Part shown: positions 1-7,818 of the stretch, piece after piece | Position numbering within the stretch: position 1 is the stretch's first letter | How the letters are laid out: every line of letters begins with the position of its first letter | Source of the DNA: JAEYKI01 sp036679405 | GTDB lineage: Bacteria; Bacillota; Clostridia; Christensenellales; Christensenellaceae | DNA: 64,000 bases | Assembly: GCA_036679405.1 (NCBI GenBank) | Contig: JAVBVZ010000034.1 | Coordinates: 1-64,000, forward strand | Direction: 5' to 3' | Program-made: the position numbers and the translations under genes | Notes under the pieces: generated by a model | Told to the model about the DNA's origin: nothing | Seen by the model: the letters and a program-made list of their open reading frames with translations, nothing else | The model's database searches: none

Positions 1-77
1 GCAGTTGCCAGACCGCATCCTTATTTTAAATCAAAAGGAGTTTTTCTGTTATGTCTCACCGCTAAAGCTCTACCGAA

Positions 78-101
78 CCCCACGTCTAACGTGGGGTTTT
101 C
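78..101 (+). terminator. Rho-independent terminator
   Basis: Arms CCCCACG and CGTGGGG enclose a five-base loop and are followed by TTTTCT. It would end a transcript entering from the left edge. Confidence 0.7.
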
Positions 102-231
102 TATACAACAAAAAATCTCATTTATATTCGGTTTTCTTCTGTTTCCTGTAAAAATCGCTGCCTTTGACATCTTCTTTTTATGAGCAATTTATATACCGCC
201 GGACTTCGCCGTCCGGGATTTTCATGCAACG

Positions 232-264
232 AAAAAACCGGGGCATGCGTCTCCCCGGCTTTTC
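232..264 (-). terminator. Terminator downstream of the transglutaminase-like gene
   Basis: Arms CCGGGG/CCCCGG (238-243, 253-258) have an A run on the left that becomes a T run on the minus strand, and a short T run on the right. It probably ends the minus-strand transglutaminase transcript and could act both ways. Confidence 0.65.
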
Positions 265-366
265 CGTCTTTAGCCTATGTTTTGCCAACCCTAAGGTGCA
301 AACTGTCCTTCTTTTTAAGAAAGAACTGTATGCCCATCCAAAGATACAGGCAAACTTATAAAAAAG

Positions 367-1311
367 TTAAAAAACTTTTTTTGCATCGTAGAGCGACGCA
401 TCTTCAATCATGTCGCCGCTTTGACCGCCACCGAGCATTACAGACCCCACTGTTGCATCCACCGTTATCCACTGGCCGCCGACCATCACCTGGTTCCACG
501 CGTGGTATGCCTGCATATCCGAGCGGTATCCCATAACCAGTTTTGCGGGTATACCGGCCTCTCGAAGCAAAGAGGCCAATACCGCCGCATAATCATAACA
601 GATACCCTTTTTACTATCCAAAACTTCATCGATATCCGGTATATAGCCCGCTTCTATGTTGTCAATCTTATCATAATCATACGAAATATTTTGAACGACA
701 TAACCATAGAGGGCCGTAAGTATTTCGATATCGCTATTTGCACCCTGCACCAGCTGTTTTGCCAGCGGAAGGCTCTTTTGCGAATCTTCATAATTCACAA
801 TCTGACTCGGATATAAAAACGGGGCGTTTACGTCATCCAGTGCCACCGCTACGTTTTCACCGTACAGTCCGGCATATTCATTCCCGGACAGATTCTGGTA
901 GAGTTCGACCCGGTACGTACCGTTTCCGTATTGCATAGGGACTTTGATTGTCTCCCCTTCCGCAATGTCGTAATAGACCGCCTGGTCTTTGAGTGCGACT
1001 TTTACTTTTAACTTTTCATCGCCGTCTATATTTGCCCGGATCCCCACGATCCCTTTGTCCACCAAATTTGTATTCAGCGTAACGCTCCCGCTCCGCAGGT
1101 CGGCCGTCTCTACATTCGGCCCCTCGTTGAACACCGTTTGTGCGGCCCCAACAAGGTTTTCTGCGGCTAACGGCGCCAGCGGCACTTTGGCTGGCTCAAT
1201 CGCTATACCTTCCGCCCGGCCGTCCCCGCTCAAAGAAAGAAGGTTGACTGCCAGCAACAATATGGACAGCAGCGCTAAAAATGTTTTTTTGAGCACTTTT
1301 TCTCTCTTCAT
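367..1311 (-). CDS. Secreted transglutaminase-like protein under c-di-GMP riboswitches
   Basis: This is a 314-residue exported protein. An N-terminal signal segment (about 1-35: basic start, then a leucine-rich stretch) precedes a middle region I do not recognise. A transglutaminase-core domain follows, with a Cys (about residue 237, in GICYDYA), His (about 270, AYHAWNQV) and Asp (about 285, TVDAT) triad. Such domains act as peptidases or cross-linkers of surface proteins; the substrate here is unknown. The ATG at 1309-1311 is preferred, because the upstream in-frame TTG lies inside the riboswitch while GAAGGAAG precedes this ATG. The mRNA leader holds two c-di-GMP aptamers, so expression should follow c-di-GMP level, which suits a cell-surface or biofilm factor. 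Confidence 0.85.
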   Translation of the reverse strand: MKREKVLKKTFLALLSILLLAVNLLSLSGDGRAEGIAIEPAKVPLAPLAAENLVGAAQTVFNEGPNVETADLRSGSVTLNTNLVDKGIVGIRANIDGDEKLKVKVALKDQAVYYDIAEGETIKVPMQYGNGTYRVELYQNLSGNEYAGLYGENVAVALDDVNAPFLYPSQIVNYEDSQKSLPLAKQLVQGANSDIEILTALYGYVVQNISYDYDKIDNIEAGYIPDIDEVLDSKKGICYDYAAVLASLLREAGIPAKLVMGYRSDMQAYHAWNQVMVGGQWITVDATVGSVMLGGGQSGDMIEDASLYDAKKVF

Positions 1312-1324
1312 GGTAAGCGCTTCC

Positions 1325-1410
1325 TTCGGTAGCAAGGCTGTCCTGCGCGCCCCGCGCGTTTAGACCCTGTGCTTTGCGCCGCCGCGTTTCCGCGGGTTTG
1401 CCTTTATCGT
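1325..1410 (-). ncRNA. c-di-GMP-I (GEMM-I) riboswitch, gene-proximal copy
   Basis: On the minus strand the leader reads GATAAAGGCAAACC, a CCGCG-GAAA-CGCGG hairpin, CGCAAAGC, GGGTCTAAA, a GC-rich second arm, and CAGCCTTGCTACCGAAG. This follows the GEMM-I layout: a GNRA-capped arm, the conserved CGCAAAGC joint, the CTAA strand and a closing GCTACCG. The 3' end lies about a dozen bases before the start codon and abuts the GAAGGAAG ribosome site, with no terminator between, so this copy may act on translation. The tetraloop-receptor side (TCTAAA/CAGGA) is less canonical than in the distal copy. Confidence 0.92.
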
Positions 1411-1451
1411 CTGAAGTTTTTTACCATTCAATCAAGAAAAGCGGTTTTACC

Positions 1452-1490
1452 CAATAAAAAACTTCCCGTTCATATTTGAAAGGGAAGCTT
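1452..1490 (-). terminator. Expression-platform terminator between tandem riboswitches
   Basis: Minus-strand arms CTTCCC and GGGAAG (1482-1487 and 1462-1467) are followed by TTTTTTATT. It sits just after the distal aptamer and well before the gene, as expected for a transcription-control platform. Confidence 0.8.
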
Positions 1491-1522
1491 TCAGAATCGT
1501 ATAGTTAAGATACACGCTTTCC

Positions 1523-1612
1523 TTTCGGCAACTGGCTGCCATAAGCTTCTCAAAAGCCTTTAGGCCCTTTAGTTTTGCGTCCCCGGGTTTCCCCGGGTTT
1601 GCCTTTATCGCT
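1523..1612 (-). ncRNA. c-di-GMP-I (GEMM-I) riboswitch, distal copy
   Basis: The minus strand shows AAAGGCAAACC, a CCGGG-GAAA-CCCGG hairpin, GACGCAAAAC, GGGCCTAAAGG, then TTATGGCAGCC and GTTGCCGAAAGG. The GAAA loop and the CCTAAA...TATGG receptor are both present, which is the textbook GEMM-I tertiary contact. It is followed by an intrinsic terminator and then the second aptamer, so two c-di-GMP sensors stand in series before one gene. Confidence 0.95.
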
Positions 1613-1633
1613 GGATACATTTTTTGTATTTCT

Positions 1634-1662
1634 ATCGTAATCGAATTTATTGCGCATGTCAA
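1634..1662 (-). promoter_or_regulatory. SigA-type promoter for the riboswitch leader
   Basis: Minus-strand TTGACA (1657-1662) and TACGAT (1634-1639) are separated by 17 bp. Predicted transcription starts about 15 bases before the distal aptamer. Confidence 0.8.
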
Positions 1663-1872
1663 CGTTTTTTCACAAAATGCGATCTTTTTTCACTGTTTTT
1701 GATAAAATGAGACCATTTTAATAAAGTCCCCTCCTTATCCAAAAACACGACTTATGCGGGCCGAGGCCACATTCCGCTATGCACCGCTTCTGCCCATGCG
1801 CTTTTTTTGCCTCCTTTTCCTGTCTGCGATCCTATTCCGTGCAGCTGGTTTATTCGACAATGTCCTGCTTTT

Positions 1873-3918
1873 CTAAACAGTAAGCTCACTTTTCTGTATA
1901 AGATTACGGCTGCCCCAGTATGTCGCCAGAAAATATGCGCCGTAAACCACCACAATAATTGCCGCCGTTATGAAGGAGCTGGAAAAGGCATCCACGCTTC
2001 CTACGCTGGCAAGCGCACTGTTGATTACGCTGAGGCCAACCACAGAATGCACACACGCCAGCGCCAGCGGAAGCAAAAAATAAATTGCCGTTTGCTTCAG
2101 GATTGCACGCCCCGTCATCTTATCATCTGCGCCGATCTTTTTAAGCACCGCATACCGCCTCCGGTTGTCGGCCATCTCGGAAAGCTGCTGCAAGGCCAGT
2201 ATAGCGGCGCTGGTAATCAGGAAGATAATGCCCAGATAAATACCTACATAAGCAATCATCGCCTTTGACGCAACGTAAGACGCCCTTGTCTCACTCTTGG
2301 TGACCGCCATAATCGGAAACGCCTCTGTGTTTTGCAAGGCAACATCGCTGCTTACTTTTGTTACGGCCTTGCCGCCTGCACTTCCCTGCAATGCTTTTAT
2401 TCGTTCACTTAGCTTTGCCTGCATCGCCTCACTGTCCCCGTTACAGTAAAAATACAACATTTTAAACCGAACCGGCAAATTACCGGCCACCTCATCCGGG
2501 ACAATCATTGTAAATACGTTGTCGCCAATAGATACTGTGAGGCCTTCGGTCAGAAGGGTTGGATAAACGCTGTAGCTTTTTCCGTCTACGTCAACCGTTT
2601 TTCCCTCCTGTATAAAAGATTGCAGGGCATCCGTAACGTTTGTTATATTATTGGACTGGAGGGCTACCTGCCCGTCCTGAAGCTGTATTCCTTCTTTACC
2701 CTGCATTGCCATTTGCCGGTTGTAATCGGACAGGCGTATAAGGGCCACCGGGCTGTCCATATTCACATTGACGATCCCGTTATCCACTTCTACCTGACCT
2801 AGAACGCTCCCGTTTACCAGGCCGTCTTTCTGATAAATGGGATGCTCGGCATAATTGTCCGTGTATTCTTCTAGGAGAACGCCGTTTTGTGCAAGCGTAT
2901 CCGCAATATTGATATCCTGATCCGTATATAAGATCACATCGTACGGCATGTCGTTTTCCATGCTTCTTTCGATCGTAGCGTTCATCCCGAACCCGAACGA
3001 AAATATGGTGATCGCAAAAAACAGCAGCAGACAGATCACGGCAAAAGAACGGTACGTTGAGTTGATCCGGCTGTTGATCTGCCGTGTAACAAACATATTA
3101 AGGCCTCTATAGTAGCGTTTTTTATTCCGCTGCAGGACCTTAAGGAAAAACCCGGACAAAGAGGCAAAAAAGAGGAACGTTCCTGCCGCGCCGAGCACAA
3201 TCTCAAAAATGAGCCGTCCGTCAAATTCAATAATCCCGTTTTTTATGACCAGCGCATAAGCCGCCACGATGCAGACAAGCGCCAATACGAAAAGGAGAAT
3301 GGTAACTGCCGAGCTTTTGACTTCCGGTTTTTCATTTTTTTTATCTGCATTGATAAGGTCGATGAGACGGTAACGGCTCATGGATATCGCGCTTAATAAA
3401 ACCACCACCACAAAGATCAGTCCAAAATACAGTATGGTTTTGTAAAACGCGGAAGATGAAAAGATAAACACATACCCCGTCATATCCACTTCAAACATTC
3501 TGGCGGTCAGGATGGATAACCACTGGGAAGCGAATACGCCCAGTGCCAAACCTGCCGCAAGGGAAATCACGCCGGTCAGAAAAGTTTCGGCTACCAGTAT
3601 GCGGGCTACTTTGCCCCGGTCCATACCCAGCGTCATATAGATTCCAAATTCTTTTTTGCGCCGCTTAATCAAAAACTGGTCTGCGCTCACAATCAAAAAA
3701 CCAAGAACAATGGATACGAATATGGACAGTATTCCCATAAGTTTTGTCATGCTTTGCAGGATCGAATGCGTTGATTCGGATATTTTGAGCATGGCTTCCT
3801 GTGCTTCTATGGAATTAAAAACATAAAAAACGCACACGCCCAGTGCCAGTGTCAGAAAATACAGCACATAATCCCGGTAACTTTTGCGCACATTTTTTGC
3901 CGCCAGTTTAAAATACAT
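1873..3918 (-). CDS. bceB: BceB-type ABC transporter permease (FtsX family)
   Basis: This is a large permease of about 680 residues of the bacitracin/peptide-antibiotic type. The N-terminal helix pair, helices around 55-230, an extracellular domain of about 200 residues (about 310-530) and three C-terminal helices (about 570-670) give the BceB layout of ten helices with a large loop after helix VII. With BceA it forms the detoxification and sensing complex for cell-wall-active peptides. The start overlaps the end of bceA. I chose the ATG giving MYFKLAAKNV because GGGGGGTGA lies a suitable distance upstream; a GTG three codons earlier is possible. No terminator is obvious after the stop. Confidence 0.85.
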   Translation of the reverse strand: MYFKLAAKNVRKSYRDYVLYFLTLALGVCVFYVFNSIEAQEAMLKISESTHSILQSMTKLMGILSIFVSIVLGFLIVSADQFLIKRRKKEFGIYMTLGMDRGKVARILVAETFLTGVISLAAGLALGVFASQWLSILTARMFEVDMTGYVFIFSSSAFYKTILYFGLIFVVVVLLSAISMSRYRLIDLINADKKNEKPEVKSSAVTILLFVLALVCIVAAYALVIKNGIIEFDGRLIFEIVLGAAGTFLFFASLSGFFLKVLQRNKKRYYRGLNMFVTRQINSRINSTYRSFAVICLLLFFAITIFSFGFGMNATIERSMENDMPYDVILYTDQDINIADTLAQNGVLLEEYTDNYAEHPIYQKDGLVNGSVLGQVEVDNGIVNVNMDSPVALIRLSDYNRQMAMQGKEGIQLQDGQVALQSNNITNVTDALQSFIQEGKTVDVDGKSYSVYPTLLTEGLTVSIGDNVFTMIVPDEVAGNLPVRFKMLYFYCNGDSEAMQAKLSERIKALQGSAGGKAVTKVSSDVALQNTEAFPIMAVTKSETRASYVASKAMIAYVGIYLGIIFLITSAAILALQQLSEMADNRRRYAVLKKIGADDKMTGRAILKQTAIYFLLPLALACVHSVVGLSVINSALASVGSVDAFSSSFITAAIIVVVYGAYFLATYWGSRNLIQKSELTV

Positions 3919-4672
3919 TCGTGTCACCCCCCAAAAGAGAGACCACGTCTATAATTTTTGCAAAAAACGCGCTGCGTTCTTCTCCGCCGCGGATTAGTTC
4001 GTTAAAAATTTTCCCGTCTTTGATAAACAGTATCCGGCTGCAATAGCTGGCCGCAAACGCATCATGCGTCACCATCAATATCGTAGCCGAAAGTTCTTTA
4101 TTCATTGCACCCATACTGGCCAACAGCATTCTTGCGCTCCGTGAATCCAGCGCGCCTGTAGGTTCATCCGCCAAAATAATGGCCGGACTGGTCACAATTG
4201 CACGCGCCGCCGCAATCCGCTGACGCTGCCCGCCGGACATTTCATACGGATATTTCTCCAAAACCGGCTCTACCTCCAGTTTTGCCGCCACTTCGAACGC
4301 CCGCTGCTGCGCGATGGTGTGTCCCACTTTGGATATTGCAAGGGGCAGCAATATGTTCTCAAAGCCTGTCAGGGTATCCAAAAGATTGAAATCCTGAAAA
4401 ACAAAACCCAGTTCTTCGCGCCGGAACCGCGCAAGGCGGCCGCTTTTCATCTTGGTAATATCCTTGTCCCGCACATAAATATGCCCGCTGGTAACAGTGT
4501 CTACAGTGGAAATACAATTTAAAAGTGTTGTCTTTCCGCTTCCCGAGGCTCCCATAATGCCCAAAAATTCTCCCTTTTGAACGTTGAAGCTCACATTGTC
4601 CAGCGCTTTTGTAATATTTTCTTTGCTTCCGTAATACTTCTCAACATTCAAAACCTTTAGGATTTCTTCCAT
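3908..4672 (-). CDS. bceA: BceA-type ABC transporter ATP-binding protein
   Basis: The 254-residue ATPase matches the usual BceA length. It has Walker A (GASGSGKTTLLN), Q-loop (FVFQDFNLLD), signature (MSGGQRQR), Walker B (IILADEPTGALD) and the H-loop (MVTHDAFAAS). It energises the adjacent BceB permease for defence against cell-wall peptide antibiotics. The chosen ATG follows GGAGGGTTTAGATAAA; an ATG six codons upstream lies within the ribosome site and is less likely. A BceR-like operator lies about 85 bp upstream. Confidence 0.9.
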   Translation of the reverse strand: MEEILKVLNVEKYYGSKENITKALDNVSFNVQKGEFLGIMGASGSGKTTLLNCISTVDTVTSGHIYVRDKDITKMKSGRLARFRREELGFVFQDFNLLDTLTGFENILLPLAISKVGHTIAQQRAFEVAAKLEVEPVLEKYPYEMSGGQRQRIAAARAIVTSPAIILADEPTGALDSRSARMLLASMGAMNKELSATILMVTHDAFAASYCSRILFIKDGKIFNELIRGGEERSAFFAKIIDVVSLLGGDTNVF

Positions 4673-4754
4673 TTTATCTAAACCCTCCATCTATTGATGG
4701 GTCCATTGTATCGGCATTTTTAAACCGATACCATCGTATTTCCTTACGCAAACC

Positions 4755-4768
4755 TAACATTTTTGTCA
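4755..4768. promoter_or_regulatory. Candidate BceR-type operator upstream of bceAB
   Basis: The inverted repeat TAACA-TTTT-TGTCA reads GTGACAAAAATGTTA on the minus strand. It resembles BceR boxes known upstream of bceA-type promoters (TGAC-N-TGTCA type). The local regulator lacks its DNA-binding domain, so the site is either orphaned or served by another regulator. Position and symmetry are seen; function is inferred. Confidence 0.55.
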
Positions 4769-4811
4769 CTTTTCCGCAGTTTTGTAAAAACCCCGCAACC
4801 ACACCCATAAT

Positions 4812-4836
4812 TAAAAAAAGCGGCCGGGCCGCTTTA
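4812..4836 (-). terminator. Terminator after the BceS-like kinase gene
   Basis: Minus-strand AAAGCGGCC-CG-GCCGCTTTTTTT overlaps the stop region of the kinase gene. It separates the regulator/kinase transcript from bceAB, which has its own operator. Confidence 0.85.
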
Positions 4837-5805
4837 TACAATCTCCGTCATGGAATTTTTGGGGAACGTGATACATATGGTTGTGCGCTCGCCTAAGACG
4901 GATGCAGCCCAAATATGAAGTCCCAGGCGGTCGCAAAGCTTTTTTACGATATACAGGCCCATACCGGTGGCGTGTTCGTCCCTCCGCCCGTTGCTTCCGG
5001 TAAAGCCTTTATCAAATATGCGCGGGACCTCGGCAGGCGGTATGCCGATTCCGTTATCTTCCACCGTCAGATGGACGGCATTTTCTTCCTCCCTAGCCCG
5101 CACCGTTACGCATGCGCCCGCCAAGCGCGCATATTTCACGGCATTGGCCATCACCTGCCCTAAAATATATGCAAGCCATTTTGCATCGCAAAGCACGGTC
5201 ACGTCGAGATTTTCCGTCCGGACGGCCACATTGTTTTCTATGAACATTTTGGCATTCTTTTTAAGTACGCCGCTTACCAGTTTTTTGAGGCAGAACTCTT
5301 TGACCAGGTAATCTTTTTCCACCGCGTTGCTTCTGGAATAATAAAGCGCCTGTTCCACATAGCTTTCAATCTTTTCAATTTCTTCCAGCATGCTTACAGT
5401 GGCCGGCAACGGATTATTCTGTTCAATCAGTTTGGCGGATGCAATGGGGTTCTTAAGTTCATGCACCCACAGCTCGATATATTCACGATATTCTTCCTGC
5501 AGAAATTTATATTGATTGATCTCTTCAATACAGGCTTTATTCATATTTTTCAAAACATCATATAAATAAACGCCTTCCAAAAAATCCGGCGGCTCAATCA
5601 GTTCCGCAATCAGGTTTTTTTTATCAAGGTTTTTGTATACATCCATCAAATGGTCATAAAATACCTTTTTTCTGCGGAAATCGATCCCGAGCGAAGCCGC
5701 GAGCGCAACCAAATATGTTACCGCAATCAGCACAGCCAGCGCGCCCGAGCCTCCGTAAAATCCCAGCAGGACCATTACCGTTAAAAAGACGACCGCCAGA
5801 TGCAA
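4834..5805 (-). CDS. BceS-like sensor histidine kinase, N-terminus probably lost
   Basis: The 323-residue intramembrane-sensing kinase has two predicted helices near the N-terminus (about 1-20 and 22-42) with almost no loop. The H-box is WVHELKNPIAS, followed by a conserved N-box and GMGLYIVKKLCDRLG. This layout and the adjacent bceAB identify the BceS/NarL-independent peptide-sensing class. The only upstream start is a TTG inside the regulator frame with no convincing ribosome site, and a stop lies seven codons further up in this frame. The first ten or so residues and the normal start therefore seem deleted together with the regulator's output domain. The catalytic part is intact, but expression is doubtful. 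Confidence 0.75.
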   Translation of the reverse strand: MHLAVVFLTVMVLLGFYGGSGALAVLIAVTYLVALAASLGIDFRRKKVFYDHLMDVYKNLDKKNLIAELIEPPDFLEGVYLYDVLKNMNKACIEEINQYKFLQEEYREYIELWVHELKNPIASAKLIEQNNPLPATVSMLEEIEKIESYVEQALYYSRSNAVEKDYLVKEFCLKKLVSGVLKKNAKMFIENNVAVRTENLDVTVLCDAKWLAYILGQVMANAVKYARLAGACVTVRAREEENAVHLTVEDNGIGIPPAEVPRIFDKGFTGSNGRRDEHATGMGLYIVKKLCDRLGLHIWAASVLGERTTICITFPKNSMTEIV

Positions 5806-6169
5806 AATGATATGAACGCTTTAAAACGGAGGCAATCCGCATCAGCAAAATCTGCAAATTATACGGCTTGGTCACAAAATCATCCGCCCCGAGATTCATC
5901 GCCGTAAGTTCATCCATTTCGGTATCCCGGCTGGTCACTACGATCACCGGCACATCCGAACTTTTTCTCAGTTCCCGGCAAATGTGGTATCCGTCTGCCG
6001 CAGGCAGGTTAATATCCAGCAAAACCAAATGGGGCTCCTGCGCCAGAATTTTCTGCACAACGTTTTCAAAATTTTCCGGCGCTATGCATTGATACCCGTT
6101 TTTAGACAGAAAAATTGAAAGTTCCCCGCGTATTTTTTTATTATCTTCAATAATCAGTATTCTTTTCAT
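5654..6169 (-). pseudogene. BceR-like response regulator, receiver only (output domain missing)
   Basis: The reading frame begins at ATG (MKRILIIEDN) after GGGGGATGGTT. It encodes a complete receiver domain of about 118 residues, with the acidic pair (IEDN), phospho-Asp (LVLLDINLP), Thr (VVTSRD) and Lys (FVTKPYN). Just after the last receiver helix (SVLKRSY) the frame enters sequence coding, in another frame, for the kinase membrane segment, and ends in unrelated residues. The winged-helix domain of about 100 residues expected for BceR/OmpR regulators is absent. About 0.3 to 0.35 kb appears to be missing. It is either a real deletion or an assembly error. Confidence 0.75.
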
Positions 6170-6235
6170 AACCATCCCCCGATGATTATACCATATCCTT
6201 TTTTCCCCGCTAAGTGCCTTTAGGTAAAAAACACC

Positions 6236-6264
6236 AAAAAGCTCCTTTGGCAAGGAGCTTTTTT
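6236..6264. terminator. Bidirectional terminator between HD-GYP and BceR-like genes
   Basis: AAAAAGCTCCTT-TGGC-AAGGAGCTTTTTT. The stem has T runs on either strand; on the minus strand it ends the NRPS/kinase/HD-GYP operon. Confidence 0.85.
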
Positions 6265-6291
6265 ACTTAGCCGTTCAATATATAAATGCTT

Positions 6292-7818
6292 TTATACTTC
6301 CACCGCGCTTGTTTCACTTAAATGCTGGTTGATGTTTTTCAAAACATCTTCCTGCTTAATGATCTCAAGGAAGGTTTCCACCACATTTTTATCAAACTGG
6401 GTGCCTGCACCCATCTTGAGCTGGTCGATCGCCTCTTCCAAAGACAGCCGAAGGCGGTACTGCCGGTCGGACGTCATGGCGTCAAAGGCATCCGCAACCG
6501 CAATAATACGTGCGGAAAGCGGTATTTCATCCCCTTTAAGCCCATCCGGATACCCTTTCCCGTCTATCCGCTCATGATGGTGCCGGACAATGGGCACCAC
6601 GTCGCTGAACATGGAAACTGCGGATAAAATCAGCGCGCCTTTCATGGGATGCCGCTTGATCTCTTCAAAATCGGCCTTGTCCAGTTTTTCCGTTTTCAAA
6701 AGAATGTCGTCCGCCGTACCGATCTTTCCAATGTCATGGAACACGCCGCCAATACGGAGTGTTTCCAGTTCCTGTTCACTAAGTCCGTATCTTTTGCCGA
6801 TCAGGCTGGAAAAATACGCTACCCGGTCTGAATGGCCGCGGGTATATACATCTTTTGCGTCCACAGCCAGCCGAAGCGCCTCTATTGTATCCATATACCG
6901 CGTTTTCAGCTGTGCATACGTCCGGTTCAGCTCTTCATTTTTCACATTCACCAGAGAATGTAAAAACGCATTGTTGATAGAAGACGCGGCTTGTCCCGCA
7001 TAAATCTCCAGCAACTCTATTCCTTCGTCCACATCTCTGCTGCTCACATAAATCACGCCGATCGCTTTGCGCAGTTCATTGATCAGGGGCAGGATGACCC
7101 CGTCTTTCATCACAATGATTTCCGGTTTGGTACGCGCGGTACCAATAGCCTCCATCAGCTTGGGATCCAGCATGTTCGTAAAATCCTGTACATCAACATT
7201 GTATATGCCGATTCCCCTGAATATACTTTTGTCCGCATTGGCGATCTCCGCCAGGTTGTCTACCAGGATAAACGCATCTTCGCTGTTTAAAAGGGGCAAT
7301 ATGCGCTGCAAGATCTCTTCCAAGATATTTCCGATAGGCTGCAGCTGATAAATTTTAGGAACCGCCCCCAGTATATTATTGAGTCCGTCTCTGAATTTCT
7401 TGATGGTACGCATCTGGGATATGGATTTAATGCCGGATTCAACCAACAGCAAAAGCTGGTCTAAGCGCTCGCTTTTCTCGCAGTACGCCTGTATGTCCAG
7501 CATTTTGATGGTTTCAATCGGTGGCGCCAGATCCTTATATCCGGTAAGCAACAGGATATACAGCTCCTTGTCAAAATAGCGGATATTTTCCACCACCTCG
7601 TCCCCATGCATAGGCAACATGAAGTAATCGAGTATCAGCAGGTCATAATGTTCCTTTTTCAGCTGGGTCAGCCCGTCCACCGGGTTCAAATAGCCATCGA
7701 TCACATATCCCATCCTTCTTAAAAGAGCGGAAACCGAATCGATAATCCCTTCATCGTCATCGATGATCATCAGCCTGAAAGCGTCATTGATTTCTGCCTG
7801 CACTTTATTTTTACGCAT
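6292..7818 (-). CDS. Response regulator with HD-GYP c-di-GMP phosphodiesterase domain
   Basis: The 508-residue protein has a receiver domain (about 14-130; acidic DDDE near 20-23, phospho-Asp about 64 in LLILDYFMLP). A middle region (about 150-300) resembles the DUF3369/GAF-like sensor found in similar regulators. The HD-GYP domain (about 315-490) carries HSDRVAYFS, HDIGKIG (about 360), HPMKGA, HHHERIDGKGYP (about 420) and VADAFDAMTSD. All expected metal and GYP residues are present, so it should hydrolyse c-di-GMP. It overlaps the upstream kinase gene by 8 bp and so is very likely its cognate regulator. It is the third gene of the NRPS operon, equivalent in layout to RpfG in the DSF system. 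Confidence 0.92.
   Translation of the reverse strand: MRKNKVQAEINDAFRLMIIDDDEGIIDSVSALLRRMGYVIDGYLNPVDGLTQLKKEHYDLLILDYFMLPMHGDEVVENIRYFDKELYILLLTGYKDLAPPIETIKMLDIQAYCEKSERLDQLLLLVESGIKSISQMRTIKKFRDGLNNILGAVPKIYQLQPIGNILEEILQRILPLLNSEDAFILVDNLAEIANADKSIFRGIGIYNVDVQDFTNMLDPKLMEAIGTARTKPEIIVMKDGVILPLINELRKAIGVIYVSSRDVDEGIELLEIYAGQAASSINNAFLHSLVNVKNEELNRTYAQLKTRYMDTIEALRLAVDAKDVYTRGHSDRVAYFSSLIGKRYGLSEQELETLRIGGVFHDIGKIGTADDILLKTEKLDKADFEEIKRHPMKGALILSAVSMFSDVVPIVRHHHERIDGKGYPDGLKGDEIPLSARIIAVADAFDAMTSDRQYRLRLSLEEAIDQLKMGAGTQFDKNVVETFLEIIKQEDVLKNINQHLSETSAVEV

Larger units (their letters stand above)
1..366. other. Non-coding left edge with three hairpins
   Basis: I see no supportable gene in these bases. 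They hold a plus-strand terminator (78-101), a hairpin with arms CCGGAC/GTCCGG (199-216), and a GC-rich hairpin flanked by A and T runs (232-264). Frame 1 is open from the window edge to about 183 but runs through the terminator, so it is unlikely to be coding. The end of an upstream plus-strand transcript probably lies just outside the window. Confidence 0.6.

Noticed and set aside
1..183. Open reading frame running in from the left edge on the plus strand
   Set aside because: It passes through a strong terminator hairpin and has no recognisable domain.
1333..1335. Upstream TTG start for the transglutaminase-like gene
   Set aside because: The TTG is part of the conserved 3' strand of the riboswitch; the ATG at 1309-1311 has a ribosome site.
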